From Chryseobacterium sp. SSA4.19 (lineage in GTDB: Bacteria > Bacteroidota > Bacteroidia > Flavobacteriales > Weeksellaceae): DNA of 64,000 nucleotides. The notes under the pieces are model-generated. The model did no database searches. It was given only the letters and a program-made list of their open reading frames with translations, and was not told the origin of the DNA. A program made the position numbers and the translations under genes. This document shows, in pieces, positions 28,266 through 35,942 of this stretch (the stretch's first letter is position 1; each line of letters begins with the position of its first letter). Location of the stretch: contig NZ_JAKVIP010000003.1 in NCBI RefSeq assembly GCF_022601875.1, positions 133,276-197,275 of the forward strand, in the 5' to 3' direction.

Positions 28266-28304
28266 TTATAGAGTAAAAACTCTTTTTCGGGTCTTACTCT
28301 ATAT
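28266..28304. terminator. Bidirectional terminator-like hairpin
   Basis: Ten-base-pair perfect stem (TATAGAGTAA pairing with TTACTCTATA), with a 17-base loop, lies between the convergent lipoprotein and AraC genes. A/T-rich flanks on both sides suit termination in either direction, though the loop is large. Confidence 0.55.
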
Positions 28305-28361
28305 TTGATAAATCACGCAATTTATTAAAAAGGTTCATATTATAAATGAATAAAAAGAGAC

Positions 28362-29336
28362 TTATTTGTCTTTCAATCGATGTTGTGCACTCCACTTCTT
28401 TGGCTTCATTCCAAAATGTTGCTCAAATAACCTCCCGAAATAGCTCAGATTAGTGAAACCTAACTGATATCCTGTTTCTGAGACCGAAAGATGTTTATCC
28501 CGTATCAGTCTTGCTGCCTCCTGCATCCTTAGGTATTGACTATATTCATAAATGCCCTTTCCAAAAACCTGCGTAAAAAGCTTTCTGAGTTTAAGAATAT
28601 TCATACCACTTATTTTTACCAGATCCTCCTGTGTTAACGGCTGTTCGAGCGAAGATGAAATTACATCCCTGACACGGTAAAGACCTGCTATTTCATTGCT
28701 TCGGAGGCTCTGATGAATAACATGCTGCCGTTTGGAAAGGTTTTTAAAAAGCAGGTAAAGCAACTCCAATGATTTCAATTTGTAATACGCTTCGGAAAGT
28801 ATGCCTAATATTGGAAATCCGGCAATCTCATTAACAAGATCAGCTACCTCCGGTGACATAAATTCTTCAATCAATAATGTTTTTTCATCATTAAAAAGAT
28901 AACCGAATGCCTCCTGATCTTTCCCTATAAAACTTTTGAGAAAATCGAGTTCGATCAGTATCGTGATCTGGCTGATCGTAAATCCTTTCGGAAACACCAC
29001 GTCACTTTCCAGATGAAAAGGCGTTATCCGGACGTGAGGTTGTGTTGGGAGGAATTTTTCATGATACGCATTCTCATTATGGTCTGAAGAATGGCTGAAA
29101 ATGTTCTGGAAAGAGAAAAGCAGGCCTCTTTTAACAGCATCAATAGGTTTTCTTCTGTATGTAAATGTTTCTTGCGCTATAACAGACCGGATCATCAGCA
29201 GCATTTCCGGAAGCATATCAACGATATGAATCTCGTTGAGCCGCAAAAGATCCAGGGTATTGTTAAACTCAGATGCCGACATTCCCAATTTCTCTGCCAG
29301 AGCAAGCATCTGCCTCTTATTATCAATTAAATTCAC
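28362..29336 (-). CDS. AraC family transcriptional regulator (PchR-like layout)
   Basis: 324-aa regulator with an N-terminal sensing part and a C-terminal AraC domain (about residues 225-324). HTH elements are LTQEDLVKISGMNILKLRKL and VSETGYQLGFTNLSYFGRLF, followed by GMKPKKWSAQHR. The N-terminal 200 residues lack a cupin motif and resemble the PchR/YSIRK-like sensor style, a loose match. It is divergent from the FAD monooxygenase gene across an 86-bp gap that contains a 21-bp-spaced direct repeat, so it most likely controls that gene. Confidence 0.85.
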   Translation of the reverse strand: MNLIDNKRQMLALAEKLGMSASEFNNTLDLLRLNEIHIVDMLPEMLLMIRSVIAQETFTYRRKPIDAVKRGLLFSFQNIFSHSSDHNENAYHEKFLPTQPHVRITPFHLESDVVFPKGFTISQITILIELDFLKSFIGKDQEAFGYLFNDEKTLLIEEFMSPEVADLVNEIAGFPILGILSEAYYKLKSLELLYLLFKNLSKRQHVIHQSLRSNEIAGLYRVRDVISSSLEQPLTQEDLVKISGMNILKLRKLFTQVFGKGIYEYSQYLRMQEAARLIRDKHLSVSETGYQLGFTNLSYFGRLFEQHFGMKPKKWSAQHRLKDK

Positions 29337-29341
29337 TTTAT

Positions 29342-29372
29342 GGACTATTTTTATTCCAAACAGGACTATTTT
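29342..29372. promoter_or_regulatory. Candidate AraC operator: direct repeat GGACTATTTT
   Basis: Two identical copies of GGACTATTTT at 29342-29351 and 29363-29372, start to start 21 bp, two helical turns apart. AraC proteins typically bind same-direction half sites with this spacing. They lie 18-48 bp upstream of the -7 box of the FAD monooxygenase gene and directly before the AraC gene start. Confidence 0.55.
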
Positions 29373-29389
29373 ATCCTTAAATATAAAGC

Positions 29390-29397
29390 TAATTTTG
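29390..29397 (+). promoter_or_regulatory. Candidate -7 box for the FAD monooxygenase gene
   Basis: TAATTTTG matches TAnnTTTG and ends 25 bp before the ATG at 29423. The direct repeat ends 17 bp upstream of it, where an activator would contact polymerase in place of a -33 element, which is not evident. Confidence 0.5.
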
Positions 29398-29422
29398 TAA
29401 TAAAGATTTAAAAATTATAAAA

Positions 29423-30595
29423 ATGAAAAAGAAAATTTTAATATCAGGTGGAGGAATTGCAGGGTTGACCGCTGCAAAATTACTATCAGCACAAGGGCAC
29501 AATGTTACGGTGATTGACAGAGCTTCATCGTTTACCAAGGCTGGTTTCCTGATTTCCCTGAAGAGTTTTGGTGTCCGGATCATGGAAGAACTCGGTTTGA
29601 CGGAAGAACTGCAGGCAGCATCTTCTCCATCTGACTTTGTCAGCTTTTTGGAAAAAGATGATCAGGTTATTCAACATATCAGCTATGAAAAAATGAACGA
29701 AAATATAGAACGTTCAGTGCTGATTTCCCGCGGCGGACTTCATCATGTTTTGTATGATCATTTAAAAGACCAGGTAGAAATACTTTTCAACACCACCATT
29801 TCCGGAATTATTTCAGCAGGTGACAAGACCGGATTAACCTTCTCCGACGGACACAGGATGGAAGCTGATCTTGTTATTGTTTCTGAAGGCCTTCGTTCTT
29901 CAACAAGGGAACGTTATTTTACCGATTCAAAAATGGAAGATTTCAATACGCTGTATATGGGGGGAAGACTGCAAACGGAACATCCCTATCCTGTAGGCGC
30001 TTTTAAAATCTATATTGATGTGAATAAAATGCTCTCTATTTACCCAATCGCAAACAATGAAATTGCCATCCAGTGCTACATCCGTCATACCGGTGATCTT
30101 GCAACGATAAAGCAAAAATCGACGGAGCTGTTGCGCACTTCTTTCAGTCATTACAGTATAGAGGTTAACGATCTGCTCAACCGTTTTGCTGAAAAAGGCA
30201 TGATGTTCGTCGATAAAATGGGGATGATAGAAGCACCTAACCTGGTCAATGGAAATATGGTTCTGCTGGGTGACGCAGGGTATTGTCCCACTGCCCTTTC
30301 AGGAATGGGAGCATCGCTTTCAATCTATGGAGCAAAGGCATTATCGCACTTTATCAGCAAAACACCCGACAATCTAACATCCGCCTGCAGCAGCTATAAT
30401 CTATTGATGCAACCGATCATCCGTAAATTTCAAAGAAATGCCATAAATAATGTTTCATCCTTTATTCCTGCTGATGCGCAGCGGCTTGATCAGTTTGTCA
30501 GTACTTTCAGGGCAGCCTCTGATATCGAACTTAAGAAGATCATGACTGATCCGATCATTCTCACTGAAGAACAGTTAAATTTTAAAATCAGCTAA
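29423..30595 (+). CDS. FAD-dependent monooxygenase (class A flavoprotein, PHBH/TetX fold)
   Basis: 390-aa single-component flavin hydroxylase. The FAD-binding GxGxxG is ISGGGIAGLTAAKLL near the N-terminus. The second FAD/NADPH motif is VLLGDAGYCPTALSGMGASL near residue 283, with the GD pair and following Pro typical of this class. The middle is the substrate-binding sheet. Overall pattern and length (about 380-390 aa) are those of the tetracycline-destructase-like branch, but most such genes act on other aromatic or polyketide compounds, and activity on tetracyclines cannot be concluded. It is followed after 3 bp by a small membrane protein gene and is divergent from an AraC regulator. Confidence 0.85.
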   Translation: MKKKILISGGGIAGLTAAKLLSAQGHNVTVIDRASSFTKAGFLISLKSFGVRIMEELGLTEELQAASSPSDFVSFLEKDDQVIQHISYEKMNENIERSVLISRGGLHHVLYDHLKDQVEILFNTTISGIISAGDKTGLTFSDGHRMEADLVIVSEGLRSSTRERYFTDSKMEDFNTLYMGGRLQTEHPYPVGAFKIYIDVNKMLSIYPIANNEIAIQCYIRHTGDLATIKQKSTELLRTSFSHYSIEVNDLLNRFAEKGMMFVDKMGMIEAPNLVNGNMVLLGDAGYCPTALSGMGASLSIYGAKALSHFISKTPDNLTSACSSYNLLMQPIIRKFQRNAINNVSSFIPADAQRLDQFVSTFRAASDIELKKIMTDPIILTEEQLNFKIS

Positions 30596-30598
30596 ACG

Positions 30599-30988
30599 AT
30601 GAACTTTAAAAAAATACTTTCTATCATCATTGGATTTGGCACCATTGGGCTTTTAAGTTCCGTATTTGCAACCATACAGGGCATCTTATTTCCAGCTTCT
30701 GTGCAGCTTTTTAATCAGGCTAGTTGGAGTTTTTACGATATTATTCAGCTTGTCGTCAAATTAATGTGCGTTTATCTTAGCTGTATTGCAGGAGGTATTG
30801 TAACATCGTTGTGTGGAGGAGAAAATAAGCAGCTGTACATTGTCGGAATATTAATTACACTGGTAATTATATGGTTATGGATAAGTACAGTACATGTTTT
30901 TTGGTTCTGGACATTACTCATAATAGGAAGTTTACCTTTTGTTTTTCTGGGAGCTAAAATCAAGCGGCAACTGTTTACTGAGCAGTAA
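30599..30988 (+). CDS. Small four-helix membrane protein
   Basis: 129-aa integral membrane protein. Four hydrophobic segments are visible at about residues 6-28, 48-68, 76-94 and 98-116, with short polar loops and a basic C-terminus (KIKRQLFTEQ). It starts 3 bp after the monooxygenase stop and so is in the same operon. No family motif is recognised; it does not look like a transporter of the MFS or SMR type by length. Confidence 0.65.
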   Translation: MNFKKILSIIIGFGTIGLLSSVFATIQGILFPASVQLFNQASWSFYDIIQLVVKLMCVYLSCIAGGIVTSLCGGENKQLYIVGILITLVIIWLWISTVHVFWFWTLLIIGSLPFVFLGAKIKRQLFTEQ

Positions 30989-31298
30989 CCCTATGATTTT
31001 TTTAGAGAATTATACAAAGATAGCATGACAAGAACATACTAATATAGCCTGAAAAATAGATAAGGGATAATAAGAGCCTATACATAATCATTTAATTGAT
31101 TCTTAATCGCAGTTGAAATAAGCCAGAGTAAATTTAAAGATAATTGTGAACTATGATTCAGTGGATAATATCGTTTTTTTAGAGAATATGGATATTTTCA
31201 CGGGTAAAGATGCTCGCTGAATAAAGGGTATAAAGGCAAAAAAAGGCATCTTTCAAAAGAAAACACCAGATATTCCGTTTAATTCTTACATTTGGGCT
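30989..31298. other. Gap holding only a candidate promoter
   Basis: About 310 bp of A/T-rich DNA with no open frame of note. TACATTTG at 31287-31294 near the right end matches the -7 consensus. Confidence 0.5.
31287..31294 (+). promoter_or_regulatory. Candidate -7 box very close to the start codon
   Basis: TACATTTG matches TAnnTTTG, but only four bases separate it from the ATG at 31299. If used, transcription would begin at or within the start codon, giving a leaderless message. A chance match is equally possible. Confidence 0.3.
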
Positions 31299-31775
31299 AT
31301 GCAAAAAAGTTTTTATCTCATCATTACCATTATATTATTTTCCCTTAACAGCTGCTATACGTATCAGGTGAAAAAAAAGGCAGATCCGGCTGTCGGAGAC
31401 CAGCAGGCATCTAAAAAGAATACGGATGCTGTTAATGCCGCTTCTGCCCCAATAAAAAGTTCAGCCTCTGCCTCCCAAAACCTCAATGGGCCACAACCAC
31501 CTGTTCAAATTGATATAAAAGAACAGCTTGTCCCCAATAAAAATGTTAAAATCGACGTTGACGGCAAATCTTATAAAATAATCATTGACCGGTGGGAAAA
31601 TGACAGCCTGGTGGCACATCCGGTCCGGCAGCCTGAAAAAATCCTGAAATTCCACAAGAACCAGATCAATAGTGAGAAAATTGCGGAAAAACGCTTTTCA
31701 CAGCCTATCGCTGATATTATTACCATAACAGTCTATGCCGGAATCGGCGTAGCCATCTGGTCACTTCTCCGTTGA
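31299..31775 (+). CDS. Lipoprotein-like protein with C-terminal hydrophobic segment
   Basis: 158-aa protein. The N-terminus is a lipoprotein signal (core FYLIITIILFSL, lipobox LNSC, lipidated Cys19). A low-complexity linker rich in Ala, Ser, Lys and Pro covers about residues 25-70. A small domain follows with VKIDVDGKSYKIIIDRWEND, which looks like a short beta-hairpin module, and the last 22 residues form a hydrophobic helix (TITVYAGIGVAIWSLLR). An N-terminal lipid anchor with a C-terminal membrane helix is unusual. Function unknown. No operon partner. Confidence 0.65.
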   Translation: MQKSFYLIITIILFSLNSCYTYQVKKKADPAVGDQQASKKNTDAVNAASAPIKSSASASQNLNGPQPPVQIDIKEQLVPNKNVKIDVDGKSYKIIIDRWENDSLVAHPVRQPEKILKFHKNQINSEKIAEKRFSQPIADIITITVYAGIGVAIWSLLR

Positions 31776-32343
31776 TTTTTAAAAATTTCCATTTTATTAC
31801 AGGAATTATTTATTCTTAAAATTCATTCCGTCTTATCTTATAAAAGATTCCCTACTCTATGAAGTTTCCTGGAGCTGGATTCTGTGTACAATGTATTACA
31901 ATTATATGAATCATTCATTTATTAAACATACCATTAATTCCAATCTCTAAACAGGAAAATAGTATCGTATTTTTCAATAGGAAAAGTAGTATTAATTATT
32001 TACAGGAAAGGTTTTTTATTTCAAAAACATCAATATTGTTAACGGAAAAAAAGTAAAATACAGCAATCGAAGAGATACCGATATATATATTAAATCCAAT
32101 TAACAAACATCAACATTTTTAATTTTCATTAATTTAGAATACAATTCATTACATGAGAGATTTCATAGCGAATTAAAAAAAAGTCCGTGAATTTGCCTGT
32201 GATGATTGACTTTGTTGTACCTTTTCAGTGAGAAAATTAAAGTACTGAATTATTTTGGCCGTACGAAAGATCTGGTAATCTCTATTTGTAAACGGCTAAA
32301 ACTTTAATTTGTTTGTTATCCAATATAATTCCAGCAGCAATTT
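31776..32343. other. Long A/T-rich gap
   Basis: About 570 bp between the lipoprotein and the histidine kinase. Only very short open frames occur, and no clear terminator or exact -7 consensus was found. The kinase promoter must lie in its right part. Confidence 0.5.
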
Positions 32344-34722
32344 ATGAAAAACTCATCCGATAAATATATTTCTGAAAAACGAAGTGTTGCTGAAACAGAA
32401 GCTCGTCTGAAAGCTTTAATTGAAGCCACTTCTGATGTGGTTTACTCATTAAGCCCTGACTGGCAGGAGATGCGGGAGCTTGACGGCAGAGGCTTCCTGA
32501 AAGATGCCGATGCTCCTACCACAAATTGGAGATCCGATAATATATATCCTGATGATATGGATATAGTTAATGACAAGATAGAAGAATGCATCCGTGAGAA
32601 AAAAATATTTTTCATGGAACACCGTGTTTTACGGGCTGACGGAACACCGGGCTGGACTTCCTCCAAAGCAATACCTATTCTGTATGATCACGGGAATATT
32701 GTAGAGTGGTTCGGAATAGCACAGGATATTAGCCAGCGCAAAGAGGACGAAGAAGCGTTATTAAAAGCCAAAGCTGAAACTGATCAGCAAAAAAGGCTGT
32801 ATGAAACCGTTACTTCATCAACACCGGACCTTTTGTATGTATTTGATCTCAACTACCGTTTTACTTATGCCAACCAGGCTTTGCTTAACATGTGGGGCAG
32901 AACATGGGAGGACTCAATCGGAAAAGGGCTTCTGGAAATAGGATATGAGCCCTGGCATGCAGAAATGCATGAGAGAGAAATTGACGAGATAAAAGAAAAC
33001 AAACTTCCTATACGTGGAGAAGTATCATTTCCCCATGCAGTTCTGGGAAGCAGGATATATGATTATATTTTCACCCCGGTTTTCAATGAATATGGAGAAG
33101 TTGAAGCTATTGCCGGGGCCACAAGGGATGTAACAGAAAGGAAAAGATGGGAAGAAAGTCTGAAGACGAGTTCGGAAGCCCTCCAGGAACTTAATAAAGA
33201 ACTGTCCAATACTAATCGGGAGCTTGAACTTACCCTTGAAGAAATAGCCAAAGTAAATGATGAATTAGTCAGAGCCCATGAAAAAATTGAAGAAGGACAG
33301 GTTGCTTTCCAGTTGGCTGTTAATGCTGCGAATTTCGGCACCTGGTTTGTGCATTCCATCACCAGGGAGTTCATTACCGATGCCCGTTCAAAAGAATTGT
33401 TCGGGTATTACGAATATGAAACATTATCAATTAAACAGGCCCTTGCACAGATAACGGATGAATACCGGCCTTTTGTCACTGAAAAACTGGAAAATGCCAT
33501 TAATAACAACGGTGATTATGACGTGACCTATCCTGTTATCGGTTTCCATGATAAGCGTCTCCGCTGGCTGCGTGCCATTGGCAATCTTAAAGCAGACCCT
33601 TCCGGTACTTTTTCCGCCTTTACGGGCATCGTCATGGACATTACTGACCAATATATTGCCAGTGCAGAGATTAAACGTGCGGAAGAAAGTTTAAGAATGG
33701 CAGTAGATGCGGCAGGTTTAGGTACCTTCCAAATGAGTAAAGGCAACGGCAGTTTTACCGCTTCCCAAAAACTTAAAGAGTTTTACGGATTTTATCCTGA
33801 CGAATTCATGTCATATGAGGCTGCAGCCAACCAGATCCATCCTGACTTTCGTACATCGGTAGCGGCTAATGTGGAACGTGCCTTTTCCGAAGGTGCCCGC
33901 TTTGATATGGAATACCCGATTATCGGCTTCCATGATGAAAAGCTTCGATGGGTACGTACCATAGGCGAGGTACAGCAAAAAGACGGCAAAAAATATTTTA
34001 CAGGCGTCATCCATGAGATCACTGAAAAAAAGTTGGATGAAATCCGGAAAAATGATTTTATCGGAATGGTAAGTCATGAACTGAAAACACCGCTCACCTC
34101 AATAAAAGGTTACATTCAGCTGATGCAGCTTAAATTTTCAAAAACACAAGATGAATCTTTTTCTAACATCTTGGAAAAGGCTAATACACAGATCAACAAA
34201 ATGACTTCCATGATTAATGGGTTTTTGGATATTTCAAGGCTTGAGTCGGGAAAAATACATATCAACAGGCAGTTCTTTGACCTGGCTCCGGTATTAAAAG
34301 AGGCGGAAGAAGAATGTATAGCTACGATCAACAGCCATGTAATCGTCTTCTCTCCTATTGAATCCGTAAAGATCAATGCTGATCGGGATAAAATTGGGCA
34401 GGTCATTCATAATCTGATCAGCAATGCCGTTAAATATTCCTCTCCGGGCACTACTATCCGTGTTTCATGCACTTCCGATAATGAGTTTGCCTACATCAGT
34501 GTTAAAGATCAGGGCAAAGGGATTAAGCCGGAGGATGCCGTGCATATTTTTGACCGCTATTACAGAGTGGAGGGCGAAGACATGCATTCGATTTCAGGTT
34601 TTGGGATCGGACTTTATCTGTGCTCGGAAATTATCAGCCACCATAAAGGCACAATTTCATTAGAGAGTGAAGTTGGCGTAGGTTCTGATTTTATTTTTTC
34701 CCTGCCTCTGAATATGGTGTAA
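32344..34722 (+). CDS. Soluble multi-PAS sensor histidine kinase
   Basis: 792-aa kinase without membrane segments, so probably a cytoplasmic sensor. Four PAS-type domains lie at about 15-140, 155-275, 325-445 and 445-565, with a coiled coil between the second and third. The HisKA domain has phospho-acceptor His578 in MVSHELKTPLTSIKG. HATPase motifs are the N-box HNLISNAVKYS, G1 DQGKGI, F-box FDRYYRV and G2 GFGIGLYL, all intact. PAS 3 and PAS 4 share the segment YPxIGFHDxxLRWxRxIG and look like an internal duplication. No response regulator gene is adjacent, so it is an orphan kinase here. Confidence 0.92.
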   Translation: MKNSSDKYISEKRSVAETEARLKALIEATSDVVYSLSPDWQEMRELDGRGFLKDADAPTTNWRSDNIYPDDMDIVNDKIEECIREKKIFFMEHRVLRADGTPGWTSSKAIPILYDHGNIVEWFGIAQDISQRKEDEEALLKAKAETDQQKRLYETVTSSTPDLLYVFDLNYRFTYANQALLNMWGRTWEDSIGKGLLEIGYEPWHAEMHEREIDEIKENKLPIRGEVSFPHAVLGSRIYDYIFTPVFNEYGEVEAIAGATRDVTERKRWEESLKTSSEALQELNKELSNTNRELELTLEEIAKVNDELVRAHEKIEEGQVAFQLAVNAANFGTWFVHSITREFITDARSKELFGYYEYETLSIKQALAQITDEYRPFVTEKLENAINNNGDYDVTYPVIGFHDKRLRWLRAIGNLKADPSGTFSAFTGIVMDITDQYIASAEIKRAEESLRMAVDAAGLGTFQMSKGNGSFTASQKLKEFYGFYPDEFMSYEAAANQIHPDFRTSVAANVERAFSEGARFDMEYPIIGFHDEKLRWVRTIGEVQQKDGKKYFTGVIHEITEKKLDEIRKNDFIGMVSHELKTPLTSIKGYIQLMQLKFSKTQDESFSNILEKANTQINKMTSMINGFLDISRLESGKIHINRQFFDLAPVLKEAEEECIATINSHVIVFSPIESVKINADRDKIGQVIHNLISNAVKYSSPGTTIRVSCTSDNEFAYISVKDQGKGIKPEDAVHIFDRYYRVEGEDMHSISGFGIGLYLCSEIISHHKGTISLESEVGVGSDFIFSLPLNMV

Positions 34723-35164
34723 CGATAGGATAGCTGCACCTTTTAATTAGATGATGATGTTACTTACGGATAACCATGATTCTTGTCGGCATTTGTCGTT
34801 TTGTCCGGTTTTGTCCGGTTTTGTCCGGTTTCAGTTATAGCATATAAGCTGTATGTTTACATAAAGAGGAATATCAATCTTATATTCCGGAAATCACTGA
34901 TATGCAACCGATTTTAAATTCACTTCTTAACTGATAATCAATTAAGTATAAACACGGAATTTAAAATTTAAGTATTTTCACTTAATAGTGTATTATTTTA
35001 TTTTCTTTACTTTGAATTGTTCTTTAATAAGGTTTCTATTTTATCAGTAACGGCAATTTTGAAAAGCTGATTGGATATAAATAAACTTTGACATATCATT
35101 GAACATATCTGAAATACAATTAATTTTTTTTAAATAATTTTTTTTAACCCTAAAACTAATAATT
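34723..35164. other. Gap upstream of the accessory cluster
   Basis: About 440 bp, A/T-rich, without a gene. It holds the 10-bp tandem repeat at 34793-34830 and must hold the promoter of the five-gene cluster. The nearest resemblance to a -7 box is TAAACTTTG at 35082-35090, one base too long for the consensus. Confidence 0.5.
34793..34830. repeat. 10-bp tandem repeat TTGTCCGGTT
   Basis: Three perfect head-to-tail copies at 34801-34830, preceded by a shortened copy (TTGTCGTT) at 34793-34800. The 10-bp period matches one helical turn, so all copies face the same side of the DNA. It lies between the kinase stop and the accessory cluster. Confidence 0.9.
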
Positions 35165-35521
35165 ATGGCATCACAAAACCCAGTAATCAATCAAAGTGGA
35201 AGTGCAAGTATTAAATCAGGACAATTTTGTACCTGGAATACAGCAAATGGTACAAACTCCACCATCACAATTGCTAACTCAAGCAGAAGCAATGTATTAA
35301 AATTCGCTATTTCAGGAGCACCTGGAAGCGGTATTTCTGTAGATAATGCAGGACAATCAACATCACCGTTTGATGGGATCTACTCTTTAAAACCTAATTC
35401 TCCAGACATCGTAGTTACTGCGTTTGGTGATTTTGGAGGTTCAACAGTTACCATCACCAATATTACCAATGCTCAAAATGACGCTGAGGCAGCTATTCAG
35501 TGCCAGACCAGCCAGTCGTAG
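35165..35521 (+). CDS. Small beta-rich protein, first gene of accessory cluster
   Basis: 118-aa protein, rich in Ser, Thr, Asn and Gly, with no signal peptide or membrane segment. Alternating hydrophobic residues (STITIANSS, VLKFAISGAP, STVTITNITN) indicate an all-beta domain. The motif GAPxxx...PFDGIYSLKP...VTAFGDFGGSTVTI recurs in the next gene, so the two are paralogs. Two cysteines (QFCTW and IQCQT) could pair. I do not recognise a family; lectin-like or pore-former-like small beta sandwiches are guesses only. It begins a run of five plus-strand genes. Confidence 0.7.
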   Translation: MASQNPVINQSGSASIKSGQFCTWNTANGTNSTITIANSSRSNVLKFAISGAPGSGISVDNAGQSTSPFDGIYSLKPNSPDIVVTAFGDFGGSTVTITNITNAQNDAEAAIQCQTSQS

Positions 35522-35903
35522 CCGGAAACTACGCTTTCAGATCCTTTTATTATTTATTCTTGGTCATACCCTGGCAATGGCTCAGGGTATGATCAGGTCT
35601 AAAGCAGACACTGTTTGGCTTCACCGTTTTGAATTTGCACAAAAACAAACCAACAACGGAAGTGATTGTATCTGCTCGGTCACCAATACCAGTCAGGCCA
35701 ATATCGCTACAATTGTACTCACCGGCGCACCTGATGCGAGTACTCTCCAGCTAGACGACGCGGTACCATTTAATGGTACGCATTATCTAAAACCAGGTCA
35801 ACAGGCAATTGCTGTAGGCAACTTTGCCGGAAAAACAATTACAGTATTAAATCTGTCGCTGTTGAATGTTTTGATTGTAGTCATGCTATTCTGCCCTGGT
35901 TAA
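35478..35903 (+). CDS. Small beta-rich paralog with signal peptide
   Basis: 141 aa from the chosen start. The part from about residue 60 onward parallels the preceding protein (TIVLTGAPDAS, PFNGTHYLKPG, AVGNFAGKTITVLNLS). Upstream, the frame reads RSRKLR, then FQILLLFILGHTLAMA, then QG, which is a good Sec signal with the AQ junction usual in Flavobacteriia. I therefore start at the ATG at 35478, overlapping the first gene by 44 bp; an ATG at 35577 would give a leaderless form. The last 14 residues (LLNVLIVVMLFCPG) are hydrophobic and unlike the paralog. In another frame the DNA reads GCTATTCTG, like GCTATTCAG at the paralog's end, so a late frameshift is possible. Confidence 0.55.
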   Translation: MTLRQLFSARPASRSRKLRFQILLLFILGHTLAMAQGMIRSKADTVWLHRFEFAQKQTNNGSDCICSVTNTSQANIATIVLTGAPDASTLQLDDAVPFNGTHYLKPGQQAIAVGNFAGKTITVLNLSLLNVLIVVMLFCPG

Positions 35904-35942
35904 GAATTCATATTATTCCATTTCGATAAAATAATTATTCTT

